Notes: generated by a model from the letters alone, not told the origin. DNA of 64,000 nt from Bin87 sp964347975 (GCA_964347975.1 CAYGAY010000015.1:16621-80620); one strand, 5' to 3'. Positions 16,535-25,803 are shown, numbered from the stretch's first letter. A program made the numbers and translations.

Positions 16535-17458
16535 TCAGTTGTAGCGGATACGGGGGTCCAGGTAGGCGTAGAGAATGTCCACTATCAGGTTCGCGAAAAT
16601 GTAGATGGATGACCCGATGATGACCACCGCCTGGAGCACCTGGAAGTCGCGGCCCCGCACCGCCCCTACCGCCAATTGACCCACGCCCGGCCAGGAAAAC
16701 ACCGTCTCCACAATCACGGTTCCCGTGAACAGGCCGCCGATGATGATGGCGAAGTAGGTCAGTGGCGCGATGAAAGCGTTGCGCAGACAGTGCTTCCAGA
16801 TGACCTTCCACTCCGGCACTCCCTTGATGCGCGCCAGTTTTACGAACTCCGTGTCCAGCACGTCCAGCATCGAGGATCGGATCAGCCGCAGCAGCGCTGC
16901 CACCTGGAAGAAACCCAGAGTGAACGCCGGCATTATCATGTGGGCGATGCCGCCTTTGCCCGATGACGGCAGCCAGCCCAGTTTCACCGCAAAGAGCCAC
17001 AGGAGCATGATGCCCAGCCAGAAGCTTGGCACCGACTGGCCCAGGAAGGCCACCGCCTTGCCCTGGTAGTCCAGCCACCCGTCCTTGCGGGCCGCCGTGA
17101 TCACTCCCAGCGGGACCCCTAAAACCACGGCGATCACCATCGCCAGACCGCCCAACTGGAGCGTCGCCGGGAAACGGTCCAGCACCATTCCCATGGCGGT
17201 CTGCCCGCCGAAGGCATAGGACTCGCCGAAATCCCCCCGGACAGCGTTGCCCAGGAACACCAGGTAGCGCATGTGCAACGGCTTGTCCAGGCCCCATTTT
17301 TCTTTCAGTTCGGCAATGTCCTCCGGCGTGGCTTCTCCCATGGGCAGCATAACCGACGTGGGGTCGCCGGTTATGTTGGAGAGCATGAAAACAATGATGC
17401 TCACCAACAACACGGCGATGATCGCCTGCCCAACGCGGAAGATGATAAACCGCTGCAT
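16535..17458 (-). CDS. ABC transporter permease, DppB/OppB type
   Basis: A 307-aa inner-membrane permease with six predicted TM helices. The N-terminus is FIIFRVGQAIIAVLLVSIIVFMLSNITGDP, as usual for DppB. The EAA-type loop is LDVLDTEFVKLARIKGVPEWKVIWKHCLRNA, and the end is VDILYAYLDPRIRYN. It forms the channel with the DppC-type protein at 15229. The substrate is decided by the binding proteins upstream and is not known; a di/oligopeptide or similar solute is inferred from the family. Confidence 0.92.
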   Translation of the reverse strand: MQRFIIFRVGQAIIAVLLVSIIVFMLSNITGDPTSVMLPMGEATPEDIAELKEKWGLDKPLHMRYLVFLGNAVRGDFGESYAFGGQTAMGMVLDRFPATLQLGGLAMVIAVVLGVPLGVITAARKDGWLDYQGKAVAFLGQSVPSFWLGIMLLWLFAVKLGWLPSSGKGGIAHMIMPAFTLGFFQVAALLRLIRSSMLDVLDTEFVKLARIKGVPEWKVIWKHCLRNAFIAPLTYFAIIIGGLFTGTVIVETVFSWPGVGQLAVGAVRGRDFQVLQAVVIIGSSIYIFANLIVDILYAYLDPRIRYN

Positions 17459-17525
17459 GGTTGTCGCCTCCAGGTCAAATTGTGGAAATTGCCATAGAAC
17501 TTACGTAGTTGGAGCCCCTATACGT

Positions 17526-17632
17526 CCGTCATTCCCGCGAAAGCGAGAATCCAGTGACCGAAATCGTTAACATTGCTCCAGGTTCGTTCACTGCAAAGCC
17601 CCTGGATTCCTGCGAAAGCAGGAATGACCGGT
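17526..17632. repeat. two ATTCC(C/T)GCGAAAGC(G/A)GGAAT-type hairpins
   Basis: Inverted repeats at 17531-17550 and 17606-17625, in the 202-nt space before the permease operon. They belong to the dispersed family seen at 6942, 29222, 31071 and 46612. Confidence 0.6.
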
Positions 17633-17660
17633 TTGTAATTTCAAGTGCGTAACTCCTATG

Positions 17661-17963
17661 TCATTGCGAGGAGCGTGCTCCGCTGGCGGTGGTTCGGGCT
17701 GGGCCGTACTTGGCGAGGATGGCATCCACGAAAGGTTTCAGCACACCCTCAGCCCCGATTATTGTTATCCCAACAACGTTGTTCCCGTTCTCATCGTCGT
17801 ACAACACGACTATCCCCGGCGCGATTTCTTCACCGTCGCAGACCCGTTGGCCGGTTTGTATAAATATAGTATCGCCCTCGGCTGCATACCCAACGGCAAT
17901 CTCCGGCAAGAGTTTTGGGTCTTGACCATTTATTGCTGGATTTCCCACGGTCTGCCTCCGCAA
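17661..17963 (-). CDS. DUF2283 family small protein
   Basis: The core EGDTIFIQTGQRVCDGEEIAPGIVVLYDDENGNNVVGITIIGAE is the typical DUF2283 pattern (D-lyI...E-ei-pg-i-yd-e-G-ivgIei). DUF2283 genes often sit directly behind a small toxin-like gene, as here. The start is uncertain: TTG at 17963 (100 aa) overlaps the upstream gene, while TTG at 17909 would give 82 aa. The C-terminal 20 residues (TTASGARSSQ) look like run-through. Function unknown; an antitoxin role is inferred from context. Confidence 0.6.
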   Translation of the reverse strand: MRRQTVGNPAINGQDPKLLPEIAVGYAAEGDTIFIQTGQRVCDGEEIAPGIVVLYDDENGNNVVGITIIGAEGVLKPFVDAILAKYGPARTTASGARSSQ

Positions 17964-18252
17964 CGCTGCGCCAGTCTCCGGTCCGGGTAAGCCGCAGGCA
18001 ACTTGCGGGATGCACCGGAGCCGGTGAATACAACCTTAATCCACTGCTGGAATGGGCTTGCGTGTCCAACGGATAGTGCGCAGTTCTCCGGTGCGCCTAT
18101 CGGTCTCTTCCCATTGATCATAGGGTTCGTTGATGATACGCATTACCCACTCCGCCCGGATGTCGGGGCGCCTGCTGTCAACGTTTTGCCCATGTATGGG
18201 CACTTTGGGCAGTTGGTCGTATTCCTGACGCAGCTGGCGGTTTTCATCCATG
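17930..18252 (-). pseudogene. frameshifted small gene paired with DUF2283
   Basis: Frame one starts MDENRQLRQEYDQLPKVPIHGQ and runs through RPDIRAEWVMRIINEPYDQW to RWTRKPIPAVD, stop at 18036. In the next frame the protein continues QQWIKVVFTGSGASRKLPAAYPDR to a stop at 17930. Joining the frames near 18065 gives one protein of about 107 aa resembling the small toxin-like proteins that precede DUF2283 genes. It is either a real frameshift or a sequencing error. Confidence 0.5.
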
Positions 18253-18264
18253 CCGACGGTCGGA

Positions 18265-20085
18265 CTATTTCGCCGCCTTGGCGTACTCCAGGTGGCCAAA
18301 GACGCCGGTGAGGCTGCCGAAGCTGTACTCAGCCACTTCGTCCGGGTTTGCCACCAACGTGGAGCGGATGTTCACCACCGGAATCGTGCGGTAGGTGTCG
18401 TACACGTCGTCGCCCATCCGTCGGGCCTCCATTTCACGTATCTCCGGGTCCGTTTCTTCCAGCAGCCGGTGATAGACTTCATCGTAAATCGGACTTTCAA
18501 TGTAGGCCACCCCGCCGCTGGGCAAACCGCTGGTTTCGCTCACCTGGCCCCCGCCGGCATAGTAGTAGATACGCGCGTTGGCGGTAATCGGGCGCAAAGT
18601 CTGGCGCACCGGCAGGATGAAGTGGGCGTCGTGCTGATCCCGGAAGGCGTCCAGGGCCCGGGCGAACTCCACCTCAACCAACGATACGTCGATGCCAATA
18701 TCCTCGAAGGACTGGGCCACCGTCTGCGCTACCTCGATGGTTTCCGGCAGGCCGGGCAAGCTGGATTGCCAGACCTCCAGGCTGAAGCGGTTCTGCCCGT
18801 TGTCGCCGGGGAAGCCGGCTTCGTCAAGGAGTTGCTTGGCGCGCTCCAGGTCGTAGCCGTACTTTTCGTCAAACTCCTCTTCCCAGCGCGGGTTCCAGCC
18901 CTCCAACGACGGGTGGAAGGTGGTGTTGTACATGGGTTCGCCGCGACCCTTGAACAGCTCGTTGATGATCTGCTCCCGGTTGATGGCGCGGTTCATGGCT
19001 TCCCGCACCATGTTGCCCGTTTCGCCCGGCGCGTTCCATGGCTCGGTGTCCGGGTTCCAGTTGACTTCGGTGACGTAGTACTGGCCAAAGGGAATGATGG
19101 TGAGTCCGACGGTGGGTAGCGGACTTTCGAAGATCTCCATCCCCTCGTCAAGAGCCTGCTGGTGCAGCACCTTGGGCACGTCCACCATGTTGGCCTCGCC
19201 GGTGAGCAGCATCGCCAGTCGCGTCAGGTCCTCGGGCGCGGTGGTAATCCGCAGGCGCTGGAACTCCGGGTTGACCCGCCAGTGCTCATAGGGTACGGCC
19301 TCGTACTCAGCGAACTCCTTGAGTTCCCGCTGCGCGAACTGGAAGGCCCCCGTGCCGGCGGGGCCGCTCTCGAACATGGCATCGCCCTCGGCGGCGTGTT
19401 GCGCCGAGCTGCGGACGGCTACGCAGGGAATCACCAGGATGTTGAACCACCAGGAGATGACGTCCACCTGGGGCTGGACCAGGGTCATCTTGAAGGTATA
19501 GTCGTCAATCACTTCCATGTCCCCGTTCGCGATCATCTCGGTCATGGAGTCGGCGCCCATGAACCGCTTGAGCGGGGCCTTGCAGCCGGCCAGGGGGTCG
19601 GACATCTGCTGGTCCACGGTCAAGATCACATCCTTGACGGTGAACTCGCCGTGTCCGAAGTGGAACTGGACGCCTTCCTGGAGGTAGAAGGTGTACTCGC
19701 TGGCGTCGGCGCTGATGTCCCAATCGCGGGCCAGTTGGGGATAGATCTGCGATACGCCGGTTTTGGGATCGATGGTGCTCAGGTTTTCCCACATGGGGCG
19801 GAACACCAGGTGCCCGCTGCTGGTGGCCAGCCACGGGTAGAAGGTGTCCTGGGGCAGCGGAGTAACGGCCATATGCAGATAGGTCTCTGCGTCGGCCGTG
19901 GCCGGCATTGCCGTGGGTTCCGGCGCTGCGGTGGCGGCCGCCTGGCCCGCTGCGGCCGGCGGGGAGGTGGGGGCCGCCGCCGGCGCTTCCGGTTCGGCTG
20001 TGGTGCCTCCACAAGCCACCACGATGGCCAGCAAAACGGCTGAAAGTGACGACAGGGCAACGCGCCCAAGACCACGAATTACCAT
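18265..20085 (-). CDS. ABC transporter substrate-binding lipoprotein (SBP family 5), copy 1
   Basis: A 606-aa exported peptide/nickel-type binding protein. The signal peptide ends in the lipobox LLAIVVAC, followed by an Ala/Pro-rich linker. The family-5 signature includes EFTVKDVILTVDQQMSDPL, LQEGVQFHFGHG and REAMNRAINREQIINELFKGRGEP. It is closely similar throughout to copies 2 and 3, so the three arose by tandem duplication. ATG at 20085 has an RBS (GGAGG, 7 nt); the frame extends upstream without a good start. It delivers an unknown solute to the permease pair at 15229-17458. Confidence 0.93.
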   Translation of the reverse strand: MVIRGLGRVALSSLSAVLLAIVVACGGTTAEPEAPAAAPTSPPAAAGQAAATAAPEPTAMPATADAETYLHMAVTPLPQDTFYPWLATSSGHLVFRPMWENLSTIDPKTGVSQIYPQLARDWDISADASEYTFYLQEGVQFHFGHGEFTVKDVILTVDQQMSDPLAGCKAPLKRFMGADSMTEMIANGDMEVIDDYTFKMTLVQPQVDVISWWFNILVIPCVAVRSSAQHAAEGDAMFESGPAGTGAFQFAQRELKEFAEYEAVPYEHWRVNPEFQRLRITTAPEDLTRLAMLLTGEANMVDVPKVLHQQALDEGMEIFESPLPTVGLTIIPFGQYYVTEVNWNPDTEPWNAPGETGNMVREAMNRAINREQIINELFKGRGEPMYNTTFHPSLEGWNPRWEEEFDEKYGYDLERAKQLLDEAGFPGDNGQNRFSLEVWQSSLPGLPETIEVAQTVAQSFEDIGIDVSLVEVEFARALDAFRDQHDAHFILPVRQTLRPITANARIYYYAGGGQVSETSGLPSGGVAYIESPIYDEVYHRLLEETDPEIREMEARRMGDDVYDTYRTIPVVNIRSTLVANPDEVAEYSFGSLTGVFGHLEYAKAAK

Positions 20086-20137
20086 ACAGATACCTCCGCG
20101 TGGATCATCGGATAGCCGGATAGCCATGTGCCGCCAA

Positions 20138-20166
20138 ACATTAGCATCGGCAATCTGCAATGTCAA
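20138..20166 (-). promoter_or_regulatory. sigma70-type promoter of SBP copy 1
   Basis: On the minus strand TTGACA (20161-20166), a 17-bp spacer and TAATGT (20138-20143), about 53 nt upstream of the start codon. Copies 2 and 3 have the same arrangement, with related sequences around the -35 box. Confidence 0.7.
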
Positions 20167-20286
20167 ATATCGACAATCAGGATATTGTTGGCGTGGCAAA
20201 ATGTCGAAATAGCGCCTCGACCGTCTGGAAATCGCCGGGGCAAATAAATATTCGTCCCGGCGCAGGCAAGTCGGTGACGGTTTGCG

Positions 20287-22119
20287 TTAGCGTACGGCTT
20301 TGGCGTACTCCAGGTGGCCGAAGACGCCGGTGATGCTGCCGAAGATGTACTCCGCCACTTCGTCCGGGTTTATGACCAGGGTGGAGCGGATGTTGACGAT
20401 GGGAATGGAGCGGTAGGTGTCGTAGATGTCATCGCCCATGACCCGGGCCAGGCGGTTGCGCTCGTCGGGATCCGTTTCCACCAGGAGGCGGTCATAGGTG
20501 TCATCGTACAGCTGGCCCTCCATGTAAAGCGCGCCGCCCGTAGGCAGACCCGATGTCTCGCTGACCCGGCCCCCGCCGGCGTAGTAGTAGATGCGGGTGT
20601 TGGCGTTAATGGGCCGCAGCGTCTGGCGCACCGGAAGTATGAAGTGGGCGTCGTGCCGGTCGCGGAAGGCGTCAAGGGCGCGGGCGAATTCCACCTCAAC
20701 CAGCTTCACGTTGATACCGATATCCTCAAAGGATTGAGCCACCGTCTGGGAGACCTCGATGGTTTCCGGCAATCCCGGCAGGCTGCTCTGCCAGACTTCC
20801 AGGCTGAAACGGTTCTGGCCGTTGTCGCCGGGGAAACCCGCCTGATCCAGCAGCTGCCTTGCCAGCTGGGGATCGTAACCGTACTTGTCGTCGAACTCCT
20901 CTTCCCAGCGCGGGTTCCAACCCTCCAGGGATGGATGGAAGATGGTGTTGTACATCGGCTCGCCCCGGCCCTTGAACAGCTCATTTATGATCTGATCCCG
21001 GTCAATAGCCCGGTTCATCGCCTGGCGGACGAGGACCCCGGTTTCGCCGGGAGCGTTCCACGGTTCAGTGTCGGGGTTCCAATTGACCTCGGTGACGTAG
21101 TACTGCCCAAAGGGAATGATGGTGAGGCCCACGGTGGGCAGGGGGCTTTCAATTATCTCCATACCCTCGTCGATGGCCTGTTGGTGCAGCACCTTGGGCA
21201 CGTCCACCATGTTGGCTTCGCCGGTGAGGAGCATAGCCAGGCGGGTCAGATCCTCGGGCGTGGTGCTGATGCGCAAATTCTTGAACTCCGGGTTCACCCG
21301 CCAGTGGTCATAGGGCACAGCCTCGTACAGAGCGTATTCCTTGAGTTCGCGCTCCACGAACTGGTATGCGCCGGTGCCGGCCGGGCCGTTTTCAAACATG
21401 ATGTCGCCCGCCGCGGCGTGTTGCGCCGAGCTGCGCACGGCCATGCAGCCGATCTGCAGGATGCTGAAGTACCACGACGCCACGTCAACTTGCGGCGAGG
21501 CCAGGTTCATCTTGAACGTATAATCGTCGATGACCTCCATGTCCCCGTTCTCGATCATCGCCGTCATGGAATCGGCTCCCATGAATCGGCTGAGATGCGC
21601 CTTGCAGCCGGCCAGGGGGTCCGACATCTGCTGGTCAGCGGTCAGAATCACATCGTCCACCGTGAATTCGCCGTGGCCGAAGTGGAACTGCACTCCCTCT
21701 TGAAGGCGGAAGGTGTACACGCTGGCGTCGGGACTGACTTCCCACTCCCGGGCCAGTTGGGGGTAAACCTCAGAAACGCCGGTTCTGGGATCAATGGTGG
21801 TCAGGTTTTCCCATATGGGACGAAACACCAGATGTCCGCTGCTGGTGGCCAGCCAGGGGTAGAAGGTGTCCTGGGGCAGCGGCGTTACGGCCAGATGGAG
21901 CATCGCATCGCTTTCAGCCATGGCCGGCATTGCGGTGGGCCCCGGTATTGCCGTGGCGGCGGGAGCGGCGGCGGCCGGAGCCGAGGTTGCCGGGGCGGGA
22001 GCGGCGCTTTCTCCGGCCGGCGCCGCCGGTTGGCCGCACGCCCATATGATGGGCAAAGCAACCAACAACAGGAGCAGTGGAATTAAACGGATCGATTTGG
22101 TCGGACGATGAACGGACAT
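20287..22119 (-). CDS. ABC transporter substrate-binding lipoprotein (SBP family 5), copy 2
   Basis: A 610-aa lipoprotein with signal peptide and lipobox (LLVALPIIWAC), an Ala/Pro linker, and a mature part almost colinear with copies 1 and 3 (TPLPQDTFYPWLATSSGHL, EFTVDDVILTADQQMSDPLAGC). It differs from copy 1 mainly in scattered substitutions such as AHLSRFMG for APLKRFMG. ATG at 22119 follows GGAGG. A promoter of its own at 22181-22209 and a terminator upstream of it (from copy 3) indicate that it is a separate transcription unit. Confidence 0.93.
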   Translation of the reverse strand: MSVHRPTKSIRLIPLLLLLVALPIIWACGQPAAPAGESAAPAPATSAPAAAAPAATAIPGPTAMPAMAESDAMLHLAVTPLPQDTFYPWLATSSGHLVFRPIWENLTTIDPRTGVSEVYPQLAREWEVSPDASVYTFRLQEGVQFHFGHGEFTVDDVILTADQQMSDPLAGCKAHLSRFMGADSMTAMIENGDMEVIDDYTFKMNLASPQVDVASWYFSILQIGCMAVRSSAQHAAAGDIMFENGPAGTGAYQFVERELKEYALYEAVPYDHWRVNPEFKNLRISTTPEDLTRLAMLLTGEANMVDVPKVLHQQAIDEGMEIIESPLPTVGLTIIPFGQYYVTEVNWNPDTEPWNAPGETGVLVRQAMNRAIDRDQIINELFKGRGEPMYNTIFHPSLEGWNPRWEEEFDDKYGYDPQLARQLLDQAGFPGDNGQNRFSLEVWQSSLPGLPETIEVSQTVAQSFEDIGINVKLVEVEFARALDAFRDRHDAHFILPVRQTLRPINANTRIYYYAGGGRVSETSGLPTGGALYMEGQLYDDTYDRLLVETDPDERNRLARVMGDDIYDTYRSIPIVNIRSTLVINPDEVAEYIFGSITGVFGHLEYAKAVR

Positions 22120-22180
22120 GATCACACCTCCGTCGGTCGCAGCCTGATCGCGCAACGTGCGTTGCTGTTCTTGACGTAAA

Positions 22181-22209
22181 ACGTTATCAATCACCAATTG
22201 GATTGTCAA
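22181..22209 (-). promoter_or_regulatory. sigma70-type promoter of SBP copy 2
   Basis: TTGACA at 22204-22209 and TAACGT at 22181-22186 on the minus strand, 17-bp spacer, about 60 nt before the start codon. The flanks (GATATTGACAATCCAATTGG) resemble those of copies 1 and 3. Confidence 0.7.
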
Positions 22210-22242
22210 TATCCGTCATATAATATTGTTCCAGCGACGGTA

Positions 22243-22281
22243 TTCAAAATAAAATCGGGGCGAAGCTGCGAACTTCGCCCC
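22243..22281 (-). terminator. Rho-independent terminator of SBP copy 3
   Basis: On the minus strand GGGGCGAAG, loop TTCGCAG, CTTCGCCCC (22257-22281), then GATTTTATTTTGA. It lies 32 nt after the stop codon of copy 3. Confidence 0.72.
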
Positions 22282-22312
22282 GGTCGGTCCGGTTCAGGCT
22301 GTTTTCGCCGGC

Positions 22313-24130
22313 CTATTTGGCGGCCTTGGCGTACTCCAGGTGGCCGAAGACGCCGGTGAGGCTGCCGAACTTGTACTCGGCGACTTCCTCCGGATTCACC
22401 ACCAGGGTGGAGCGGATGTTGACGATGGGGATAGTGCGGTAGGTGTCGTAGATGTCATCGCCCATGGCCTGGACCAGCCGGTGCCGCTCGTCCGGGTCGG
22501 TCTCTTCCAACAGGGCCTCGTAGGTGGAGTCATACAGCGGGTCTTCCATGTAGAGGACGCCGCCTTGCGGACGGCCCGAGTCGGGATCGGTCGGACCGGT
22601 GTAGTAGTAGATGCGGGCGTTGGCGTTGATCTGGCGAATGGTCTGGCGCACGGGCAGTATGAAGTGAGCGTCGTGCTGGTCGCGGAAAGCGTCGATGGCC
22701 CGGGCGAACTCCACTTCCACCAGCTTGGCGTCAATGCCGATGTCCTGGAAGGACTGGGCAACGGTTTGAGAGACTTCTATCGTCTCCGGCAGGCCGGGCA
22801 GGCTGGACTGCCAGACCTCCATGGTGAAGCGGTTCTGGCCGTTGTCGCCGGGGAAGCCGGCCTGGTCCAGGAGCTGCTTGGCCAGTTCGGGGTCATAGCC
22901 GTACTTTTCGTCGAACTCCTCGGCCCAGCGGGGACTCCAGCCCTCCAGGGAGTCGTGGAAGATGGTGTTGTACATGGGCTCGCCGCGACCCTTGAACAGC
23001 TCGTTGATGATCTGCTCCCGGTTGATGGCGCGGTTCAGAGCCTGGCGAACCAATGATCCGGTCTCGCCGGGGGCGTTCCACGGCTCGGTGTCCGGGTTCC
23101 AGTTGACCTCGCTGACGTAGTACTGGCCCAGGGGCAGGATGGTGAGACCAACGGAAGGCAGGGGGCTTTCGAAGATCTCCATGCCTTCGTCCAGGGCTTG
23201 CTGGTGCAGCACCTTGGGCACGTCCACCATGTTGGCCTCGCCGGTAAGGAGCATGGCCAGGCGGGTCAGATCCTCCGGCGCGGTGGTGATGCGCAGGCTA
23301 TTGAACTCCGGGTTGACCCGCCAGTGGTCGTAGGGCACCGCCTCGTATTCGGTGAACTCCTTGAGTTCCCGGTTCACGAACTGGTATCCGCCGGTGCCGG
23401 CCGGCCCGGTCTCGAACATGGCGTCGCCCTCGGCCTCGTACTGCGCGGCGCTGCGGACGGCGGCGCAGGGAACCACCAGGATGTTGAACCACCAGTCCGC
23501 CACGTCCACTTGGGGCTGGGCCAGCGTCATCTTGAAGGTGTAATCGTCGATGACCTCCATCTTGCCGGCGTCGATCATCTCGGTCATGGAGTCATAGCCC
23601 ATGAAACGCTTGAGCGGGGCCTTGCAGCCGGCCAGCGGATCGGACATCTGCTGGTCCACGGTGAGGATCACGTCCTTGACAGTGAATTCGCCCCAGCCGT
23701 GGTGCATTTCCACGCCCTCCTGGAGGCGGAAGGTGTACTCGCCGGCGTCGGGGCTGACCTCCCACTCCCGGGCCAGCTGTGGCAGGATGGTGGAAACGCC
23801 GGTTTCCGGGGATATGGTGGTCAGGTTCTCCCACATTGGTCGGAAGGGCAGGTGCCCGCTGCTGGTGGCCAGCCAGGGGTAGAAGGTGTCCTGGGGCAGC
23901 GGGGTCACGGCCAAATGAAGCATGACGTCGCTTTCGGCCACAGCCGGCATGGCGGTGGGTTCCGGGGCGGCGGTGGTGGCGGCCGCTGGAGCCTCCGTGG
24001 CCGCCGCCGGGGCGGCAGGAGCGGCCGCAGGTTCAGCGGATTCGCCACAAGCGAAGATTGCGGACAAGGTCAACAACAGCGCGAAAGCCACAACGATACG
24101 TGGCAAACGGGCCAAGCGAGTAATTGCCAT
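22313..24130 (-). CDS. ABC transporter substrate-binding lipoprotein (SBP family 5), copy 3
   Basis: A 605-aa lipoprotein (LLTLSAIFAC lipobox) of the same family. It has EFTVKDVILTVDQQMSDPLAGC and the NRAINREQIINELFKGRGEPMYN block, shared with copies 1 and 2. It lacks a few residues in the segment after YYYTGPTDPDSGRPQ, where copies 1 and 2 have AGGGxVSETSGLPxGG, so this loop may change specificity. ATG at 24130 was preferred to 24139 because AGGAG directly abuts the latter. Confidence 0.92.
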   Translation of the reverse strand: MAITRLARLPRIVVAFALLLTLSAIFACGESAEPAAAPAAPAAATEAPAAATTAAPEPTAMPAVAESDVMLHLAVTPLPQDTFYPWLATSSGHLPFRPMWENLTTISPETGVSTILPQLAREWEVSPDAGEYTFRLQEGVEMHHGWGEFTVKDVILTVDQQMSDPLAGCKAPLKRFMGYDSMTEMIDAGKMEVIDDYTFKMTLAQPQVDVADWWFNILVVPCAAVRSAAQYEAEGDAMFETGPAGTGGYQFVNRELKEFTEYEAVPYDHWRVNPEFNSLRITTAPEDLTRLAMLLTGEANMVDVPKVLHQQALDEGMEIFESPLPSVGLTILPLGQYYVSEVNWNPDTEPWNAPGETGSLVRQALNRAINREQIINELFKGRGEPMYNTIFHDSLEGWSPRWAEEFDEKYGYDPELAKQLLDQAGFPGDNGQNRFTMEVWQSSLPGLPETIEVSQTVAQSFQDIGIDAKLVEVEFARAIDAFRDQHDAHFILPVRQTIRQINANARIYYYTGPTDPDSGRPQGGVLYMEDPLYDSTYEALLEETDPDERHRLVQAMGDDIYDTYRTIPIVNIRSTLVVNPEEVAEYKFGSLTGVFGHLEYAKAAK

Positions 24131-24199
24131 ACGAGTCATCTCCTGCTGGTTGGATTGTGAGACTAAGCACTATGAAAGCGCCTTTAAAATTCCCGGCAG

Positions 24200-24228
24200 A
24201 AAGTACCATCGGCGAATTGCGATGTCAA
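24200..24228 (-). promoter_or_regulatory. sigma70-type promoter of SBP copy 3 with possible operator
   Basis: TTGACA at 24223-24228 and TACTTT at 24200-24205 on the minus strand, 17-bp spacer. Just upstream of the -35 box is the inverted repeat ATCAAT-AAA-ATTGAT, a candidate binding site for a regulator. Confidence 0.6.
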
Positions 24229-24319
24229 TTATCAATTTTATTGATGTTATGCGCGTCTCAAAATCCGGCTTATCCGGCCCGCGACCTATGGCCCCTTCAA
24301 TCGTCTCCAGGCGACTGGC

Positions 24320-25041
24320 AGCGTTCCGTTTTAGGTGGTTTGATTGTAGGATGGGGAAAATACCAGGGTTGCGACTGGCGGGAGGCGCGCGGTGATGGGA
24401 TTGCTTTACGATCTGGAAACCCGGTTGGAACAGCAGATTCCAGCGCAGTTGCAGCGCTCATTGCAGCAAGCCCTGGACGACTACCGCCCGATTTGTTCCG
24501 GCTACCATCTGACGATGCGCCGGCATCATCACCAGGCCCGCGCGATTACCACCGGCTACGGCGTCATCGGGCAGCAGAGGCCGGTGTTCCGCGGTGGCGA
24601 GCGCTGGCAGATGACCCGCGGCATGGCGCTGCGGGGCACGGAGGAGCGCTATGCTCGGTACTCAAAAAACCGCGAACCAGCCGTCAAACTGGCGGCGCCG
24701 GGGTTGAGTTACGCTCAGAGCGGCCCGTGGTTGGGATGTGTCAAGAGCGCTTTGTGCCGTTGGCGGCGGGTGCGGGTGCGGGCGCCGGAGTTGCAGCAGT
24801 CGGCGGTGCTGGAAATGGACGGGTTATGGACCAGAACCGCCGCTGGGGCCACGGAATTGAGGGCAATCCGCGATGCCGAGGGCGTGGCGTTGGTTCAAGA
24901 CCACATCGCGGCTGGAACGGCGCAATCGGGAGTTGCGGCGACTGGAAAAGAAAAGATGGGCACGGTAGGGTCGCCTCACAACCTGACGGTACTGCTCCAA
25001 AATCGGGGGCTGATCAATCAAACCACCTAAAACGGAACGCT
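24320..25041 (+). mobile_element. internally deleted insertion sequence, 722 bp, perfect 27-bp TIRs
   Basis: The ends AGCGTTCCGTTTTAGGTGGT... (24320-24346) and its exact complement (25015-25041) form 27-bp inverted repeats. The reading frame from about 24395 has LSYAQ..WLGC.KSA..RW, then LEMDGLWTRTAAGATELRAI, as in transposase helix-turn-helix and DDE N-terminal parts. In another frame near 24890, AWFKTTSRLERRNRELRRLE matches a transposase C-terminal end, so the central catalytic part has been deleted. The family was not identified with certainty (an ISL3- or IS256-like type). Non-autonomous. It lies upstream of SBP copy 3. Confidence 0.75.
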
Positions 25042-25080
25042 ACCGAGACTGGAGGCAGCCTTGTAATCGCGTGCCGTCCG

Positions 25081-25803
25081 TCAGCCTTGGGATTGCAACC
25101 GCTGCAACTGCTCTCGGAGCAGCGTAACTTCCGCCTCGGCGGCAAGGGCGCGGGTGTCGGCAGCTTGACGAGTATGCCATACTTCCCGCCAACCCTCCCG
25201 GTAGGTTCCGGATCCCGAGTCGTAGATTCGGGGCCAGCCCCCGTCCCAGGCCAGGCTGATTTCCAGCACGGGGCTATACCCCTTCAAAATGCCGTCAGGA
25301 TCGGTAGTCAGCTCAACAGGACGGTAGGCGCCGTCAACCAGCAGGCCCCCACTCAACGGCGCATCGTGATACTGGCCTCCGGACGGGTCGAACCGCCAGT
25401 ATTCCGGTATGCCGATGGCGGCGTAGATGCCCGGCTTCCAGTTAACATCTTCTCTTCCCGCGCTATCAGACGCCACTTCGAGCGCGAAGTCCGGTGGCTT
25501 GCCCACTTCCCGGGGCAGGTAGAGCCGGCGCGGCGTAATCGCCCGGGCGTCAACCCCGAAGGCCAGGTAGATGTCCGGCGAGACCCGCACGTTGAGGTTG
25601 TTCGGGTCATAGCAAATAAACGCCTCACGGTTCAGAAAAACGTCGGGCCGTTCCCCGAAGTCGGTGAAACGGGCGCGGAAGAGACCCATTATCTCGTCGA
25701 TCTCATTGAGCTGGTCCATATGGTCGGGCGGCCCGTCCCTCCGGTCAGGATTGAACTCCAGACTAGCGTAGTCAATATCGCCGCCCTGTTGGTAGAGCAG
25801 CAT
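25081..25803 (-). CDS. Uma2 family protein
   Basis: About 240 aa starting at MLLYQQGGDIDYASLEF (25803); the frame is open further upstream through IS debris. Uma2/DUF820 features: PDVFLNREAFICYDPNNLNVRVSPDIYLAFGV, KPPDFALEVASDSAGREDVNWK and YAAIGIPEYWRFDPSGG. A short coiled coil (TRALAAEAEVTLLREQLQRLQ) closes the protein. Compared with the protein at 11576, the same domain order is present with a shorter heptad tail. It is flanked by IS remnants on both sides, consistent with arrival or rearrangement through mobile DNA. Confidence 0.8.
   Translation of the reverse strand: MLLYQQGGDIDYASLEFNPDRRDGPPDHMDQLNEIDEIMGLFRARFTDFGERPDVFLNREAFICYDPNNLNVRVSPDIYLAFGVDARAITPRRLYLPREVGKPPDFALEVASDSAGREDVNWKPGIYAAIGIPEYWRFDPSGGQYHDAPLSGGLLVDGAYRPVELTTDPDGILKGYSPVLEISLAWDGGWPRIYDSGSGTYREGWREVWHTRQAADTRALAAEAEVTLLREQLQRLQSQG

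Noticed and set aside
20233..20262. CGCCGGG...CCCGGCG hairpin as terminator of SBP copy 2
   Set aside because: The loop is 16 nt and no T-tract follows on the minus strand.
20314..22086. Long open frame of 590 codons on the plus strand
   Set aside because: Antisense shadow of SBP copy 2; low-complexity composition rich in His, Val and Gly, and no recognisable domain.
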